Source: Caldilineae bacterium (lineage in GTDB: Bacteria; Chloroflexota; Anaerolineae; JAAEKA01). Taken from it: DNA of 64,000 nt. The notes beneath the pieces were generated by a model. That model had not been told where the DNA came from. It searched no databases and saw only the letters and a program-made list of their open reading frames with translations. The position numbers and the translations under genes were made by a program. The stretch covers positions 130,022 to 194,021 of the forward strand of contig JACKBK010000003.1 of NCBI GenBank assembly GCA_020634555.1, read 5' to 3'. Shown in pieces: positions 1 through 8,755 of this stretch; within the stretch, counting starts at the first letter, position 1, and every line of letters starts with the position of its first letter.

Positions 1-444
1 CTAGACGTGGAACTGAAGCCGGTTTGGGTGGGCGACTTCAACGATCCGACCAAGGCCCGCGAGCTGGCGGATGCCATGATTGCCGAAGATATCGACGTCA
101 TTGCGGGCAGCCTGAATCTGGGGATGCTGGGTGTCTTCGAGGCCGCCAAATCCTCCACACAGCCGGTGTGGATCACGGCCAAGTACACCGACAAATCGAG
201 CTTCGCCCCTGACCAATACGTGTCATCTCTGCTGTACGACTTCGCCGGCCCGTTGCAGGCAATTGTCGGCAACATCATGGCAGGTGAGAGCGGCGGTTAC
301 TATCCCCTGGGCTTTGACACCGGCGTCTCGCTGCAGGAGCCGCAGCACGTTTCGGACGAGGTGAAGGCGCAGGTCGACGAGATCACGGCCAAGCTTATCA
401 GCGGCGAGATCGAGGTCATCAAGAACACCGACCCCATCGAGTAG
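1..444 (+). CDS. BMP-family ABC transporter substrate-binding protein, C-terminal part
   Basis: The reading frame is open from the first base of the window, so this is the 3' part of a longer gene. The roughly 147 visible residues match the end of basic-membrane-protein/PnrA-like binding proteins, which capture nucleosides or related ligands outside the membrane for an ABC importer. Visible hallmarks are the ADAMIAEDIDVIAG stretch, a GVFEAAKS turn and the closing helix that ends in DPIE. It is followed after 56 bases by the double ATPase and two permeases, the standard gene order of BMP/YufNOPQ-type importers. The ligand cannot be read from this fragment. Family assignment is fairly sure because the gene context is diagnostic. 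Confidence 0.85.
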   Translation, partial: LDVELKPVWVGDFNDPTKARELADAMIAEDIDVIAGSLNLGMLGVFEAAKSSTQPVWITAKYTDKSSFAPDQYVSSLLYDFAGPLQAIVGNIMAGESGGYYPLGFDTGVSLQEPQHVSDEVKAQVDEITAKLISGEIEVIKNTDPIE

Positions 445-459
445 ACGATCAAGCACAGC

Positions 460-489
460 AGGACGCGGGCCCGCTGGGGTCCGCGTCCT
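460..489 (+). other. Strong intergenic hairpin between binding protein and ATPase genes
   Basis: Bases 461-472 pair with 477-488 over 12 base pairs, with one G-T and a 4-base loop. There is no T tract. It sits between a binding-protein gene and its transporter genes, where such hairpins often slow 3' decay and raise the amount of binding protein relative to the transporter. That role is inferred from position. Confidence 0.6.
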
Positions 490-500
490 ACAGCGCTGCC

Positions 501-2051
501 ATGAACAACGAGCCTCTGCTTGAACTGACGGGGATCAACAAATCCTTTGGCCCTGTGCAGGCGCTGAAGGACATCAGCCTGACACTGCGCGCCAATGAAA
601 TCCACGGGCTGTTGGGTGGCAACGGCGCGGGAAAGACGACCTTGATGAACGTCCTGTTCGGCCTGTACAAACCGGACTCGGGGTTGATCAAGCTGCGCGG
701 CCAGCCGGTGGAGATAAACGCACCACGGGACGCCATCGAACTTGGCATTGGCATGGTCCACCAGCACTTCCTGCAGGTGAACGACTTCACCGTGGCCGAA
801 AACATCGTGCTGGGCACTCGCCTGCCGAACCGGCCGACGATGGACCTGTCAGGCGCTGTGGAACAGATCACCGAACTGTCGATCCGCTTTGGTCTGGAGG
901 TGAACCCAAAGGCCCCGATCGCTGCCTTGCCAATGGGCGTCAGGCAGCGGGTGGAGATCCTCAAGGCCCTCTACCGGGGCGTCGAGGTTCTGATTCTGGA
1001 CGAACCTACCACCCACCTGACGCCACAAGAAGTCGAGATGCTGTTCCAGTCCCTCCAACTGATGGTCGCCGAGGGAATGAGCGTCGTCTTCATCACCCAC
1101 AAGCTGCGAGAGGTGATGGCTGCCTGCCACACCATCTCGGTGCTGCGCGACGGCCAACGCATGTTCACCCGTCCGCGGGACGAAGTGACCGAGGAGATGA
1201 TCGTTCGCAACATGGTCGGCGGCGACATTGCCCTGGAGGAGAGTCTGCTGTTTTCAGAGGCGCCGGAGGATGAGCGGACCTATGATCGCCAGGCGCAGCC
1301 CGTTCTGGACATCCAGGGGATGCGAATCGATGGCGAAGCCACAGCGCTGGTTGACAGCGTCTCCCTGGCAGTGCGTCCCGGCGAGATTCTGGGCATTGCA
1401 GGTGTAGCAGGCAACGGCCAGCAGGAAATGGTCGAGGGCATTCTGGGAATCCGCCCCATTGCTGCCGGCGCAGTTCTGTTCGATGGGCAAGATGTGAGCG
1501 GCGCAGCTACTGAGCACATCCTCGGCCTTGGAGTCGCCTATGTGCCGCAAGACCGCCAGCAGGACGGCTTTCTTCCCAAAGCCAGCATCGCCCAGAACCT
1601 GATTCTGGGTGCGCAGCGACAGCAACCTTACAGCAGTCGGCGCGGCTTCATGAACTGGAAAGCGATCTACACGTCAGCCCGCAGCTTGATCGCCGAGTAC
1701 AGCATCCGTGCCCAGGACCCCAAGGAACCTGCTGCCAACCTTTCAGGCGGCAATATTCAACGGGCGATGCTGGCCCGAGCCTTCTCCAGACCAATCCGGC
1801 TGCTGATCGCCCACAACCCCACCAGCGGCCTGGACATCCCCTCGGTGGAGTTCATCTACTCGCGCATCCTGGATCATCGGCAGCAGGGAGGAGCAACGCT
1901 GCTGCTGTCTGAAAACATGGATGAGCTGGTATTGTTGTCCGACCGCATCGCCGTTATCTACGAGGGCAGGATCGCAGGCATACTTGACCGCTCAACGTTT
2001 GACGCGTACGAGATCGGCCGGCTGATGAGTGGAGCCAACGACGATGACTAA
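501..2051 (+). CDS. ABC transporter ATP-binding protein with two ATPase domains (nucleoside/sugar type)
   Basis: This 516-residue protein has two fused ABC ATPase domains, the usual design for BMP-dependent nucleoside and CUT2-type sugar importers. Domain 1 (about residues 8-240) has Walker A GGNGAGKTT and Walker B LILDEPTTHL. Its signature loop is LPMGVRQR in place of LSGGQ, as is common in this family. Domain 2 (about 265-505) has a degenerate Walker A (GVAGNGQQE), a good LSGGNIQR signature and IAHNPTSGLD in place of a canonical Walker B, so domain 2 is probably regulatory or catalytically weak. It would sit on the inner face of the membrane with the next two permeases. Its stop overlaps the start of the next gene. 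Confidence 0.93.
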   Translation: MNNEPLLELTGINKSFGPVQALKDISLTLRANEIHGLLGGNGAGKTTLMNVLFGLYKPDSGLIKLRGQPVEINAPRDAIELGIGMVHQHFLQVNDFTVAENIVLGTRLPNRPTMDLSGAVEQITELSIRFGLEVNPKAPIAALPMGVRQRVEILKALYRGVEVLILDEPTTHLTPQEVEMLFQSLQLMVAEGMSVVFITHKLREVMAACHTISVLRDGQRMFTRPRDEVTEEMIVRNMVGGDIALEESLLFSEAPEDERTYDRQAQPVLDIQGMRIDGEATALVDSVSLAVRPGEILGIAGVAGNGQQEMVEGILGIRPIAAGAVLFDGQDVSGAATEHILGLGVAYVPQDRQQDGFLPKASIAQNLILGAQRQQPYSSRRGFMNWKAIYTSARSLIAEYSIRAQDPKEPAANLSGGNIQRAMLARAFSRPIRLLIAHNPTSGLDIPSVEFIYSRILDHRQQGGATLLLSENMDELVLLSDRIAVIYEGRIAGILDRSTFDAYEIGRLMSGANDDD

Positions 2052-3090
2052 CTCGCAAGCGCTGCGGCGCGAGTCGCCCGCGGTTGGAGCGGCCCGCACC
2101 CTCGTGCCTTACGTTGTGGCGGTGCTGGCGGCCTTTGCCGCGGTGGGCATTCTGCTGGCTCTTATGGGGTTTGACGTGATGCGGGCCTACGCCACCATCC
2201 TGGGAACTTCGTTCCGAACACCCAACGGATTTGTCCAGACTCTGATCAAGTGGGTGCCGCTGGTGTTGCAGGCGCTGGCCTTCACCGTGCCGCTGGCTGC
2301 GGGCAAGTTCAACATCGGCGGCGAGGGCCAGATGATCGTGGGCGGCATCGGCGCGGCTGCCGTGGGCATTACGTTTTCCGACCTGCCACTGCCCCTCTTG
2401 TTGCCGCTGGTGATGATGGCCGGCATGGCCTTTGGCGCTCTGTGGGTGCTGGGGCCGGCCTGGCTGCTGTATCGCTTCAACATCAACGAGATCCTGACAA
2501 CCGTGTTGATGAACTTCGTCGCCTTTCAACTCATCGACTTCGTGGCCACCAGCATCTGGCCCGATCCCGCTGCCGGCCACCCGACCACGCTGCCCATCGG
2601 TGCCGGTGGCAAGCTGCCGCTGCTGATCGCCCATCCCCCCTTGCACAGCGGTATTCTCATCGCGATTCTGGCCGCAATCCTGGTCTACGTCTACACAGAC
2701 CGCACCTCAGCCGGCTACGAGTTGCTGGCGACCGGCGCCAATCCGCGGGCGTCGCGCGTCTACGGCATCAAGGTTCGCCGCATGTTCTTCCTGTCCCTGT
2801 TGATCGGCGGCGCGCTGGCCGGGCTGGCTGGCGCCATCGAGGTGTCTGGTGTACACGGCCGGCTGATCGAGGGATTTCACTCCAACTTCCTGCTGCTGGG
2901 CATCATCGTCGGCCTGATCGCCAAGGGCAACAACGCGGCCGTGCCCTTCGTAGCTTTGTTCATCGCCATCCTTGAGGTGGGCGCGAGCGCCATGCAGCGC
3001 ACAATGGCCATCCCGGGCGAGATGGTGTTCATCGTCGAAGCGCTTATCCTGATCTTTGTGCTGCTGACTGACGTGGTGAGGAGACGATAG
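2044..3090 (+). CDS. ABC transporter permease, first of a pair
   Basis: A BPD_transp_2-type inner-membrane permease of about 348 residues with many hydrophobic segments and a conserved cytoplasmic loop (GANPRASRVYGIKVRR) that contacts the ATPase. I start it at the ATG at 2044, which overlaps the upstream TAA and has GGAG at 2031-2034. An in-frame GTG at 2029 would add five residues but has no better ribosome site. It forms the translocation channel with the next gene. Confidence 0.92.
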   Translation: MTNSQALRRESPAVGAARTLVPYVVAVLAAFAAVGILLALMGFDVMRAYATILGTSFRTPNGFVQTLIKWVPLVLQALAFTVPLAAGKFNIGGEGQMIVGGIGAAAVGITFSDLPLPLLLPLVMMAGMAFGALWVLGPAWLLYRFNINEILTTVLMNFVAFQLIDFVATSIWPDPAAGHPTTLPIGAGGKLPLLIAHPPLHSGILIAILAAILVYVYTDRTSAGYELLATGANPRASRVYGIKVRRMFFLSLLIGGALAGLAGAIEVSGVHGRLIEGFHSNFLLLGIIVGLIAKGNNAAVPFVALFIAILEVGASAMQRTMAIPGEMVFIVEALILIFVLLTDVVRRR

Positions 3091-3091
3091 C

Positions 3092-4030
3092 ATGGCCGAC
3101 ACACCGTTGATCAACTTCGCCAGCCTGGTGATGATGGCTGTTGTGCCTTATCTGCTGGCCAGCCAGGGCACCATGCTGGCCGGCCGCACCGGTCTCTTCA
3201 TCGTGTCTCAGGAAGGCGTCATGCTGGTGGGTGCGTCGGTCGGTTTTCTGGGCGCCTACCTGTTCGACAGCCTGGCAGCAGGGATGGTTCTCGCCATGTT
3301 GGCCGGCGGGCTGTTCGGTGTTGCCCTGGCCTATTTCACCACCAATCTCAAGATGGACCAGTTCGTCATCGGCCTGGCGCTCTTTTTCCTGGGCCTGGGC
3401 CTTTCCAGCCTGCTGTTCAAGATCGTGGTGGGCGTCACGTTGCAGCCGCCCATCATTCCGACTCTGGACCGGCTGCCGATTCCCCTCCTGAGCGAGATTC
3501 CCGTGCTGGGCCCCATTCTCTTCGACCAGAACATTCTGGTCTACCTGAGCATCCTGCTGTCGCTGTTTCTCTACTTCTTTCTCTACAAGACCAGCACCGG
3601 CCTGTCGCTGCGCGCGGTGGGCGAGAACCCCAAGGCAGCCGACAGTCTGGGCGTCAGCGTCACCCGCTGGCGCTACGCCACGACCATTATCGGCAGCATG
3701 TTGATGGGGCTGGCCGGCGCGTATCTGCCCATGGTCTACACCGGCACCTACACCGACGGCATTGTCAGAGGCCGCGGCTGGCTGGCCATCGCGCTGACCT
3801 TTTTCGGCGGCTGGTCGCCGCAGGGCATTTTGCTGGGTTCGTTCTTCTTTGCCCTGGTGGAGATCCTCGCGCTGCGGGTGCAGGTGACCGACATCGGCCT
3901 GCCCCACCAGTTCCTGCGCATGTTGCCCTACCTGGCAACGATCCTGGTCATGGTCTTTGCCTTCCGCCGGGTGCGCGCGCCGGCGTTCCTGGGCCAGAAC
4001 TACGACCGTGAGAGCAGAACATCTTCGTAG
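3092..4030 (+). CDS. ABC transporter permease, second of a pair
   Basis: A 312-residue polytopic permease of the BPD_transp_2 family, companion of the preceding gene and starting one base after its stop. The coupling loop is visible as RAVGENPKAADSLGVSV. An RBS-like GAGGAG precedes the ATG. Together with the BMP-type binding protein and the double ATPase it completes an importer of the kind that takes up purine nucleosides or related compounds. The substrate itself is not shown by the sequence. Confidence 0.92.
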   Translation: MADTPLINFASLVMMAVVPYLLASQGTMLAGRTGLFIVSQEGVMLVGASVGFLGAYLFDSLAAGMVLAMLAGGLFGVALAYFTTNLKMDQFVIGLALFFLGLGLSSLLFKIVVGVTLQPPIIPTLDRLPIPLLSEIPVLGPILFDQNILVYLSILLSLFLYFFLYKTSTGLSLRAVGENPKAADSLGVSVTRWRYATTIIGSMLMGLAGAYLPMVYTGTYTDGIVRGRGWLAIALTFFGGWSPQGILLGSFFFALVEILALRVQVTDIGLPHQFLRMLPYLATILVMVFAFRRVRAPAFLGQNYDRESRTSS

Positions 4031-4041
4031 CGGAGGTTACC

Positions 4042-4542
4042 GTGAACCCTGAACGCCAGCACTATCTGCATATGATCGAAGACCTGCGCGGACAAGTACG
4101 CGACCTGATCGCCGACTTGCCCGCAGAGGTGTTGAACTGGCGGCCGTTGCCGGCCAGCGACGCCCACGAGACTAACTCACTGGCAGTCCTGGCAGCACAT
4201 GTAGCCGGCGCCGAGCACTTCTGGATCGCTGAGGTAATCGGCGGCTACCCGGCGACGCGCGACCGTCCTGCCGAGTTTGTCATGGAAGTGGATGGCCCCA
4301 GCAGCCTGGTACGCCGGCTGGACGAAGTCGGCGCGGAGACGAGCATTGTGTTCTCCCGCCTCACCGCGGCCGATCTTGATGGCACGAGGCAGGCGCACGA
4401 CCGGCCGGTCACCGTGCGCTGGGGAATCTTGCACGTCATCGATCACACTTCCCTGCACCTGGGGCACATGCAGATCACCTATCAACTCTGGATGGAAGGA
4501 GGCAGCAAGCCGTCGCCGCGCTGGTACGAAAGACTACCGTAG
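4042..4542 (+). CDS. DinB-family protein
   Basis: A 166-residue protein predicted to be a four-helix DinB/YfiT-like bundle. Three histidines in the expected places could bind a metal: AAHVAGAEHFW in the second helix and HVIDHTSLHLGHMQ near the C-terminus. The family includes thiol transferases and damage-induced proteins, so the reaction cannot be assigned. The GTG start is set by GGAGG about six bases upstream. It lies 11 bases after the permease gene and may be carried on the same transcript, although it need not share its function. Confidence 0.85.
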   Translation: MNPERQHYLHMIEDLRGQVRDLIADLPAEVLNWRPLPASDAHETNSLAVLAAHVAGAEHFWIAEVIGGYPATRDRPAEFVMEVDGPSSLVRRLDEVGAETSIVFSRLTAADLDGTRQAHDRPVTVRWGILHVIDHTSLHLGHMQITYQLWMEGGSKPSPRWYERLP

Positions 4543-4545
4543 CGA

Positions 4546-4574
4546 TTGCTCAGCCTTCATGTCCGTGCTATAAT
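4546..4574 (+). promoter_or_regulatory. Sigma-A-type promoter with extended -10
   Basis: TTGCTC at 4546-4551, a 17-base spacer and a perfect TATAAT at 4569-4574 preceded by TGC. It starts just after the DinB-like stop codon. The predicted RNA start near 4581 leaves a leader of about 238 bases before the URO-D-like gene. Confidence 0.75.
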
Positions 4575-4580
4575 GCCCTA

Positions 4581-4818
4581 AGAAGTCGCTACCGATCAAC
4601 GAGAATCGGTCCGGGAAAAGGATGTCCCTGACGACGCGTGACGGTTGACGACAACCTGCCAACAAACAACCTTGAGCCTCCTGGCCCGCTGTTTGGCAGG
4701 CTGCACAAAAGCGTGCTGATGCAAGCTCCGGCATGAGTGGGAGCCTGCATCAGCACGCTTTGCGCCGCTTATCAGCATCAGATTTCAACCGAGGCGCCAG
4801 GAGCATCCAGCAAGCACC
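4581..4818 (+). ncRNA. Structured 5' leader or small RNA upstream of the URO-D-like gene
   Basis: This non-coding interval can fold into several stems: ACCGAT/ATCGGT at 4591-4610, GGTTG/CAACC at 4643-4656, and CCTGCCAA at 4655-4662 with TTGGCAGG at 4693-4700. The last two share bases and therefore compete. A long hairpin follows, with 4708-4729 pairing with 4740-4761 at 21 of 22 positions. No T tract follows that hairpin. The layout looks like a regulatory leader, but I recognise no known riboswitch core. It could also be an independent small RNA or a palindromic repeat. Confidence 0.45.
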
Positions 4819-5778
4819 ATGAACAAACGTGAACGACTCGAAACAACTGTAGCCGGCGGGGCCGTTGACCGGCCAGCCATCGCTCTGTGGCGGCATTTTC
4901 CCGGCGACGACCAACGTGCGGCCGATCTTGCCGCGGCCCACGTCTGGTGGCAGCAGACCTACGACTTCGACCTGCTGAAGGTCACACCGGCCAGCTCCTA
5001 CTGCACGGAGGACTGGGGCATCGAGATCGAATGGCGCGGCGGCGACGAGGGCACCAGCGCCTATGGCCGTCACATCATCGATGAGCCGGAGGACTGGCTG
5101 AAGCTGCCGGTGTTGGATCCTGGCCGCGGCTCTCTGGCCATGGCGCGCGAGGCGGTCCGGCTGACCTGCAACGCCCTTGGTCCCGACGTGCCGGTGATCA
5201 TGACCATCTTCAGCCCGCTGGCGCAGGCGCGCCATCTGGCCGGCCCCAATCTGTTGCCGCACCTGCGCGAGCACCCGGACATGGTATCCGCAGGCTTCGA
5301 CGTCATCACCGAAAGCGTGATCCGCTTCATCGAGTCGCTGGCGGACAGCGGCCCGGCCGGAATCTTCTACGCCGCGCAGTGGGCCGATCCGCAGCACCTG
5401 AGCCGCGACGAGTACAGCCAGTTCGGGCGCGCCTATGACCAGCGCATTCTGCACGCGGCCGGCGGCTTCTGGTTCAACATGCTGCACGCCCACGGTCTCG
5501 GCGTCTACCTGGACATGTTCGATGACTACCCGGTACAGGCCATCAACTGGCACGACCGCGAGGCCGGTCCCAGCCTGGCCGAAGGCGCGGCGATCCTGCC
5601 AGGCGCGCTGTCCGGCGGGCTGGACAGGTGGACCGTCCACCGCGGCACGCCCGACGATGTACGCCGTGAGGCTGACGACGCCATCGAGCAGACCGGCGGC
5701 CGGCGCCTCATTCTCTCCACCGGCTGCGTCACCATGACCAACTCGCCGCTGAGCAATCTGCGCGCAGCAGTCGGCTAG
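4819..5778 (+). CDS. Uroporphyrinogen decarboxylase-family protein (URO-D fold)
   Basis: A 319-residue protein with the URO-D/MtaA-type barrel pattern. It begins MNKRERLETTVAGGAVDRPA, like URO-D and corrinoid methyltransferase homologues, and near the end has RRLILSTGCVTMTNSP followed by NLRAAV, as in the family. Members either decarboxylate uroporphyrinogen or move methyl groups to or from corrinoids. No haem genes lie nearby, so the catabolic/methyltransferase branch is at least as likely as haem synthesis. Its stop codon lies inside the left arm of a long inverted repeat. Confidence 0.8.
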   Translation: MNKRERLETTVAGGAVDRPAIALWRHFPGDDQRAADLAAAHVWWQQTYDFDLLKVTPASSYCTEDWGIEIEWRGGDEGTSAYGRHIIDEPEDWLKLPVLDPGRGSLAMAREAVRLTCNALGPDVPVIMTIFSPLAQARHLAGPNLLPHLREHPDMVSAGFDVITESVIRFIESLADSGPAGIFYAAQWADPQHLSRDEYSQFGRAYDQRILHAAGGFWFNMLHAHGLGVYLDMFDDYPVQAINWHDREAGPSLAEGAAILPGALSGGLDRWTVHRGTPDDVRREADDAIEQTGGRRLILSTGCVTMTNSPLSNLRAAVG

Positions 5779-5884
5779 TACAGGTCGGCGTAAGTCCCCG
5801 GAGCCGGTGGCTGCGCACAGACCGGCCAGAACCGGTCAGGAGACCGGTCGGAACACGACGAAGACTTACGCCGACCTGTACTAG
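5775..5884. repeat. MITE-like palindromic element overlapping a stop codon
   Basis: Two perfect 22-base inverted arms (5775-5796 and 5863-5884) enclose an interior rich in ACCGG/CCGGT words. The core CGGTCAGGAGACC (5833-5845) recurs at 39700-39712 in another palindrome of the window. The left arm covers the stop codon of the URO-D-like gene. There is no transposase inside, so any mobility would need enzymes from elsewhere. On RNA it would form a long hairpin at the end of the message. Confidence 0.7.
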
Positions 5885-5952
5885 TGCGATAGTATGTCAG
5901 CGGCACGTTGATCACCTGCACTCACCATCAACTGACCACCGTTCACCGATCC

Positions 5953-6483
5953 ATGAAACCCTACCAGTTCTGCCCCTACTGCGCCACACCGTTGACCGTA
6001 CGTCTGGTCGCTGGCAAAGACAGGCCGGCGTGCAGTGAATGCGGATTCGCGCAGTTTCAGGACCCGAAGATGGCCGCGGCTGTGTTGCTGACGCAGGACG
6101 ATCGGGTGTTGCTGGTGCGGCGCGGCGTGTCGCCGCGCATCGGTTACTGGGCGCTGCCGGCCGGCTTTGTCGATCCGGGAGAACTGCCTGAAGAGACGGC
6201 GGTGCGCGAGGTGGCCGAGGAAACCGGTCTGCACGTGGCGCTGGATGGATTCATGGGCTTTGCGCGCATCGCCAATCCTGACAAGCCGGGCGTGCTGGTC
6301 TACTTCGGCGGCCATCCGGTGGGTGGCCAGTTGCAGGCGCAGGACGATGTCAGCGAGGCGCGCTGGTTTGCGCCTGCAGCAATCCCGTGGAGCGACCTGG
6401 CCTTTTCCTCCACCCGCACGATTCTTGAACACTGGGTAAACGGCTCCGATACCAGCCCGGAAAGAGAACCCCACCATGTTTGA
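5953..6483 (+). CDS. Nudix hydrolase with N-terminal zinc ribbon
   Basis: A 176-residue protein of the NADH-pyrophosphatase-like architecture. An N-terminal zinc ribbon carries two Cys-x2-Cys pairs (CPYC and CSEC), then a Nudix domain has the box GFVDPGE...REVAEETGL, whose glutamates bind Mg2+. It should cleave a nucleoside-diphosphate-linked compound such as NAD(H) or ADP-ribose. I use the ATG at 5953, because the TTG at 5908 would place unconserved residues before the zinc ribbon. Its last eight bases overlap the next gene. Confidence 0.9.
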   Translation: MKPYQFCPYCATPLTVRLVAGKDRPACSECGFAQFQDPKMAAAVLLTQDDRVLLVRRGVSPRIGYWALPAGFVDPGELPEETAVREVAEETGLHVALDGFMGFARIANPDKPGVLVYFGGHPVGGQLQAQDDVSEARWFAPAAIPWSDLAFSSTRTILEHWVNGSDTSPEREPHHV

Positions 6484-8479
6484 GCCAACCCTCAACGCAA
6501 TCCGTCTGGCTTACTCCGGCGAGCGCGCCAAGCGGCACATCGCCAACATCAGCCAGCATCACCGCATCCAGGCCAGCCCTGGCTACCGGGCGGCGGCCCG
6601 CTACGTGCAGGCGCAACTTGACAGCGCCGGGCTGTTCACCGAGCTGCTCAGCTACCCGGCCGACCACCAGACCACCTTCTGGACCATGGAGAGCTTCCAG
6701 GAGTGGGCCTGTTCGCGGGCGACGCTGGACCTGCTGCAGGGCGAGCAGCCCATCGACCGTCTGTGCGATTTCGAGGCCGTGCCCATCTCCGTCATCCAGC
6801 GCAGCGCGGCCGCGCAAGGCGACTTCGAGGTTGTAGTTCTCGATGATGGCACCGAGCACGAACACTACGACGGCCTGGACGTGGCCGGCAAGCTGGTGCT
6901 CAGCGACGGCAACCTGGGACGCGTCTACGACCTGGCGGTGCGGCGGCGCGGCGCGGCCGGCATCCTGTTCGACGGCATGGCCACCACTGCGCCCGGCCGC
7001 GGCCCGCTGGACCTGCCCGACGCCCGTCAATACACCTCGTTTTGGTGGGGTGCGGACGAGCCGCGCTGCTTCGGCTTCGTGCTGACGCCGCGCCAGGGCC
7101 GCCGGCTGCGCCAGAACATGCCCGTGCGCGTGCGCGCTCACGTCGTCAGCGCACTGTATGACGGTGCGTTCGAGGTTGTTGCCGCCTTCATTCCCGGCCA
7201 AACCGACGAGGAAGTGCTGGTCGTGTCGCATCTCTGCCATCCACAGCCGTCGGCCAACGACAACGCTTCAGGCGCGGCCGCCGCCATCGAGATCGCCGCC
7301 ACGCTGCGCCGTCTCATCGACCAGGGAACGCTGCCCCCGGCCCGCCGCGGCATTCGCTTCCTGTGGATGCCGGAGATGACTGGGACCTACGCTTATCTGG
7401 CGAACTGCGAGGAACGGCTGCCGAGGACCGTAGCCGGCGTCAACCTGGACATGGTAGGCCAAAACCAGGAACGCTGCCACAGCGTCTTCAACATCGAACA
7501 GCCGCCCGAGGCCATGGCATCCTTTGCACCGGTGCTGATGAAGCGGCTGTGGGACATGCTCAGCGGCGACGCGGATGGGCATAACACCTTCGAGCTGAGC
7601 AGCGCCGCCGTGCGCCACCGCGTTACCTCCTTCAGCGGCGGCAGCGACCACTACATCCTCTCCGATCCGACCGTGGGCGTGCCGACACCGATGCTGATCC
7701 AGTGGCCCGACCGGTTCTACCACACCTCGGAGGACACGTTGGACAAGGTCGATCCTGCCATGGTGGCTCGCATCGGCAGCCTGGCAGCCGCGTATGCCTA
7801 CGTGATCGCCGGAGCGGACGAGCGCACTGCCACCTGGCTGGGACACGAGATCGTGGCGCGGCGACAGGTCCGGCTGGTCTGGCGCACACAGGCTGCCATC
7901 ACAGCTGCGCTGGCGGCTGATGATCCGGCTGCGTTGATCGCGATACGCGGCCAACTGCGCGCGGCGGTGGCACATCGCATCGACTGCGACATGACCGCTT
8001 TGCAGACCCTGGAGCGGCTCTGGCCAGACTGCGGTGGACTCGTTGCCGAGCTAAGCGCAGAACTGAATGAGGCCGCCCGCCGCGAGCTGAGCCGGGCCGA
8101 CCATGTCTTCCGCAACTGCGCCAAAGCGCTGGGCAGTGGCGAGTTGCCGCCGGATGTCTCTGAACCGCAGTCCGATGGCCGCGCCCGGAACCTGATACCA
8201 CAACGACAATACCGCGGTCCGGTCGCCCTGCGCAGCCTGGAGGAGGGCGATGACCCAATGAGCCGCGACGCGCTCTGGCAGGCCAGCAAACAAGCCGGCA
8301 ACCTGTGGTGGACTGCCCGCAGCCTGGCCGAATACTGGGCCGACGGCCAGCGCAGCGTCGACGAGATCAGCGACAAAGTCTACCAGGAGACCGGCCAACG
8401 CTTTGACAACGAGATCATGAGCTATTTCGAGATACTGGAAGCCAACGATCTGCTTCGTTGGCGAGACGAGGAGGGGTGA
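6476..8479 (+). CDS. M28/DUF4910-type metallopeptidase-like protein
   Basis: A 667-residue protein with a zinc-aminopeptidase-like core. Likely metal ligands and catalytic residues are visible in order: HLCHPQPSANDNASG, MPEMTGTYAY, NLDMVG and GGSDHYILSDP. A region resembling a PA-type insert (KLVLSDGNLGRVYDLAV...GAAGILFDG) lies at about residues 130-180. The C-terminal 60 residues look like a small winged-helix domain (ADGQRSVDEISDKVYQETG). There is no clear signal peptide, so it is probably cytoplasmic. It is translationally coupled to the Nudix gene. The substrate is unknown. Confidence 0.8.
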   Translation: MFEPTLNAIRLAYSGERAKRHIANISQHHRIQASPGYRAAARYVQAQLDSAGLFTELLSYPADHQTTFWTMESFQEWACSRATLDLLQGEQPIDRLCDFEAVPISVIQRSAAAQGDFEVVVLDDGTEHEHYDGLDVAGKLVLSDGNLGRVYDLAVRRRGAAGILFDGMATTAPGRGPLDLPDARQYTSFWWGADEPRCFGFVLTPRQGRRLRQNMPVRVRAHVVSALYDGAFEVVAAFIPGQTDEEVLVVSHLCHPQPSANDNASGAAAAIEIAATLRRLIDQGTLPPARRGIRFLWMPEMTGTYAYLANCEERLPRTVAGVNLDMVGQNQERCHSVFNIEQPPEAMASFAPVLMKRLWDMLSGDADGHNTFELSSAAVRHRVTSFSGGSDHYILSDPTVGVPTPMLIQWPDRFYHTSEDTLDKVDPAMVARIGSLAAAYAYVIAGADERTATWLGHEIVARRQVRLVWRTQAAITAALAADDPAALIAIRGQLRAAVAHRIDCDMTALQTLERLWPDCGGLVAELSAELNEAARRELSRADHVFRNCAKALGSGELPPDVSEPQSDGRARNLIPQRQYRGPVALRSLEEGDDPMSRDALWQASKQAGNLWWTARSLAEYWADGQRSVDEISDKVYQETGQRFDNEIMSYFEILEANDLLRWRDEEG

Positions 8480-8486
8480 AAGGAAA

Positions 8487-8735
8487 GAAAGGAAATGAGG
8501 GAAAGTCAAGGAAAGAACGGAAAGAAGTAGAAGTAGACAAGGCCATTCCCACCGATTGAAATCGGTGTCTGCCACCAAAAGTATGCTGAAGCATACTCGA
8601 ACCGCCACTTCGGCAACATGTTTCAACATGTTTTCCCTATCAGACGATGATTTCAATCATCGTTCAGATGTCGCACTATCGAAGTGCTTGTTGTAGTATT
8701 CCTCTGACTTCTTCCTTCGTTTCCCTCATTTCCCT
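8487..8735. repeat. Intergenic hairpin array
   Basis: The 276-base gap before the PHP gene holds a run of short perfect hairpins: 8550-8567 (7 bp, loop TGAA), 8580-8597 (7 bp, loop TGAA), 8598-8612 (4 bp), 8615-8632 (7 bp, loop TTCA), 8644-8663 (8 bp, loop TTCA) and 8673-8687 (5 bp). The first two loops are the reverse complement of the loops in the 8615 and 8644 hairpins. The array is framed by an inverted GGAAATGAGGGAAA (about 8490-8503 and 8718-8733). No reading frame explains it. Confidence 0.7.
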
Positions 8736-8755
8736 ACATTCCACCGCCTACACCT

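Noticed and set aside
8487..8735. CRISPR array or tRNA cluster
   Set aside because: The stems differ in sequence, there are no constant repeats or spacers, and no cloverleaf fits.
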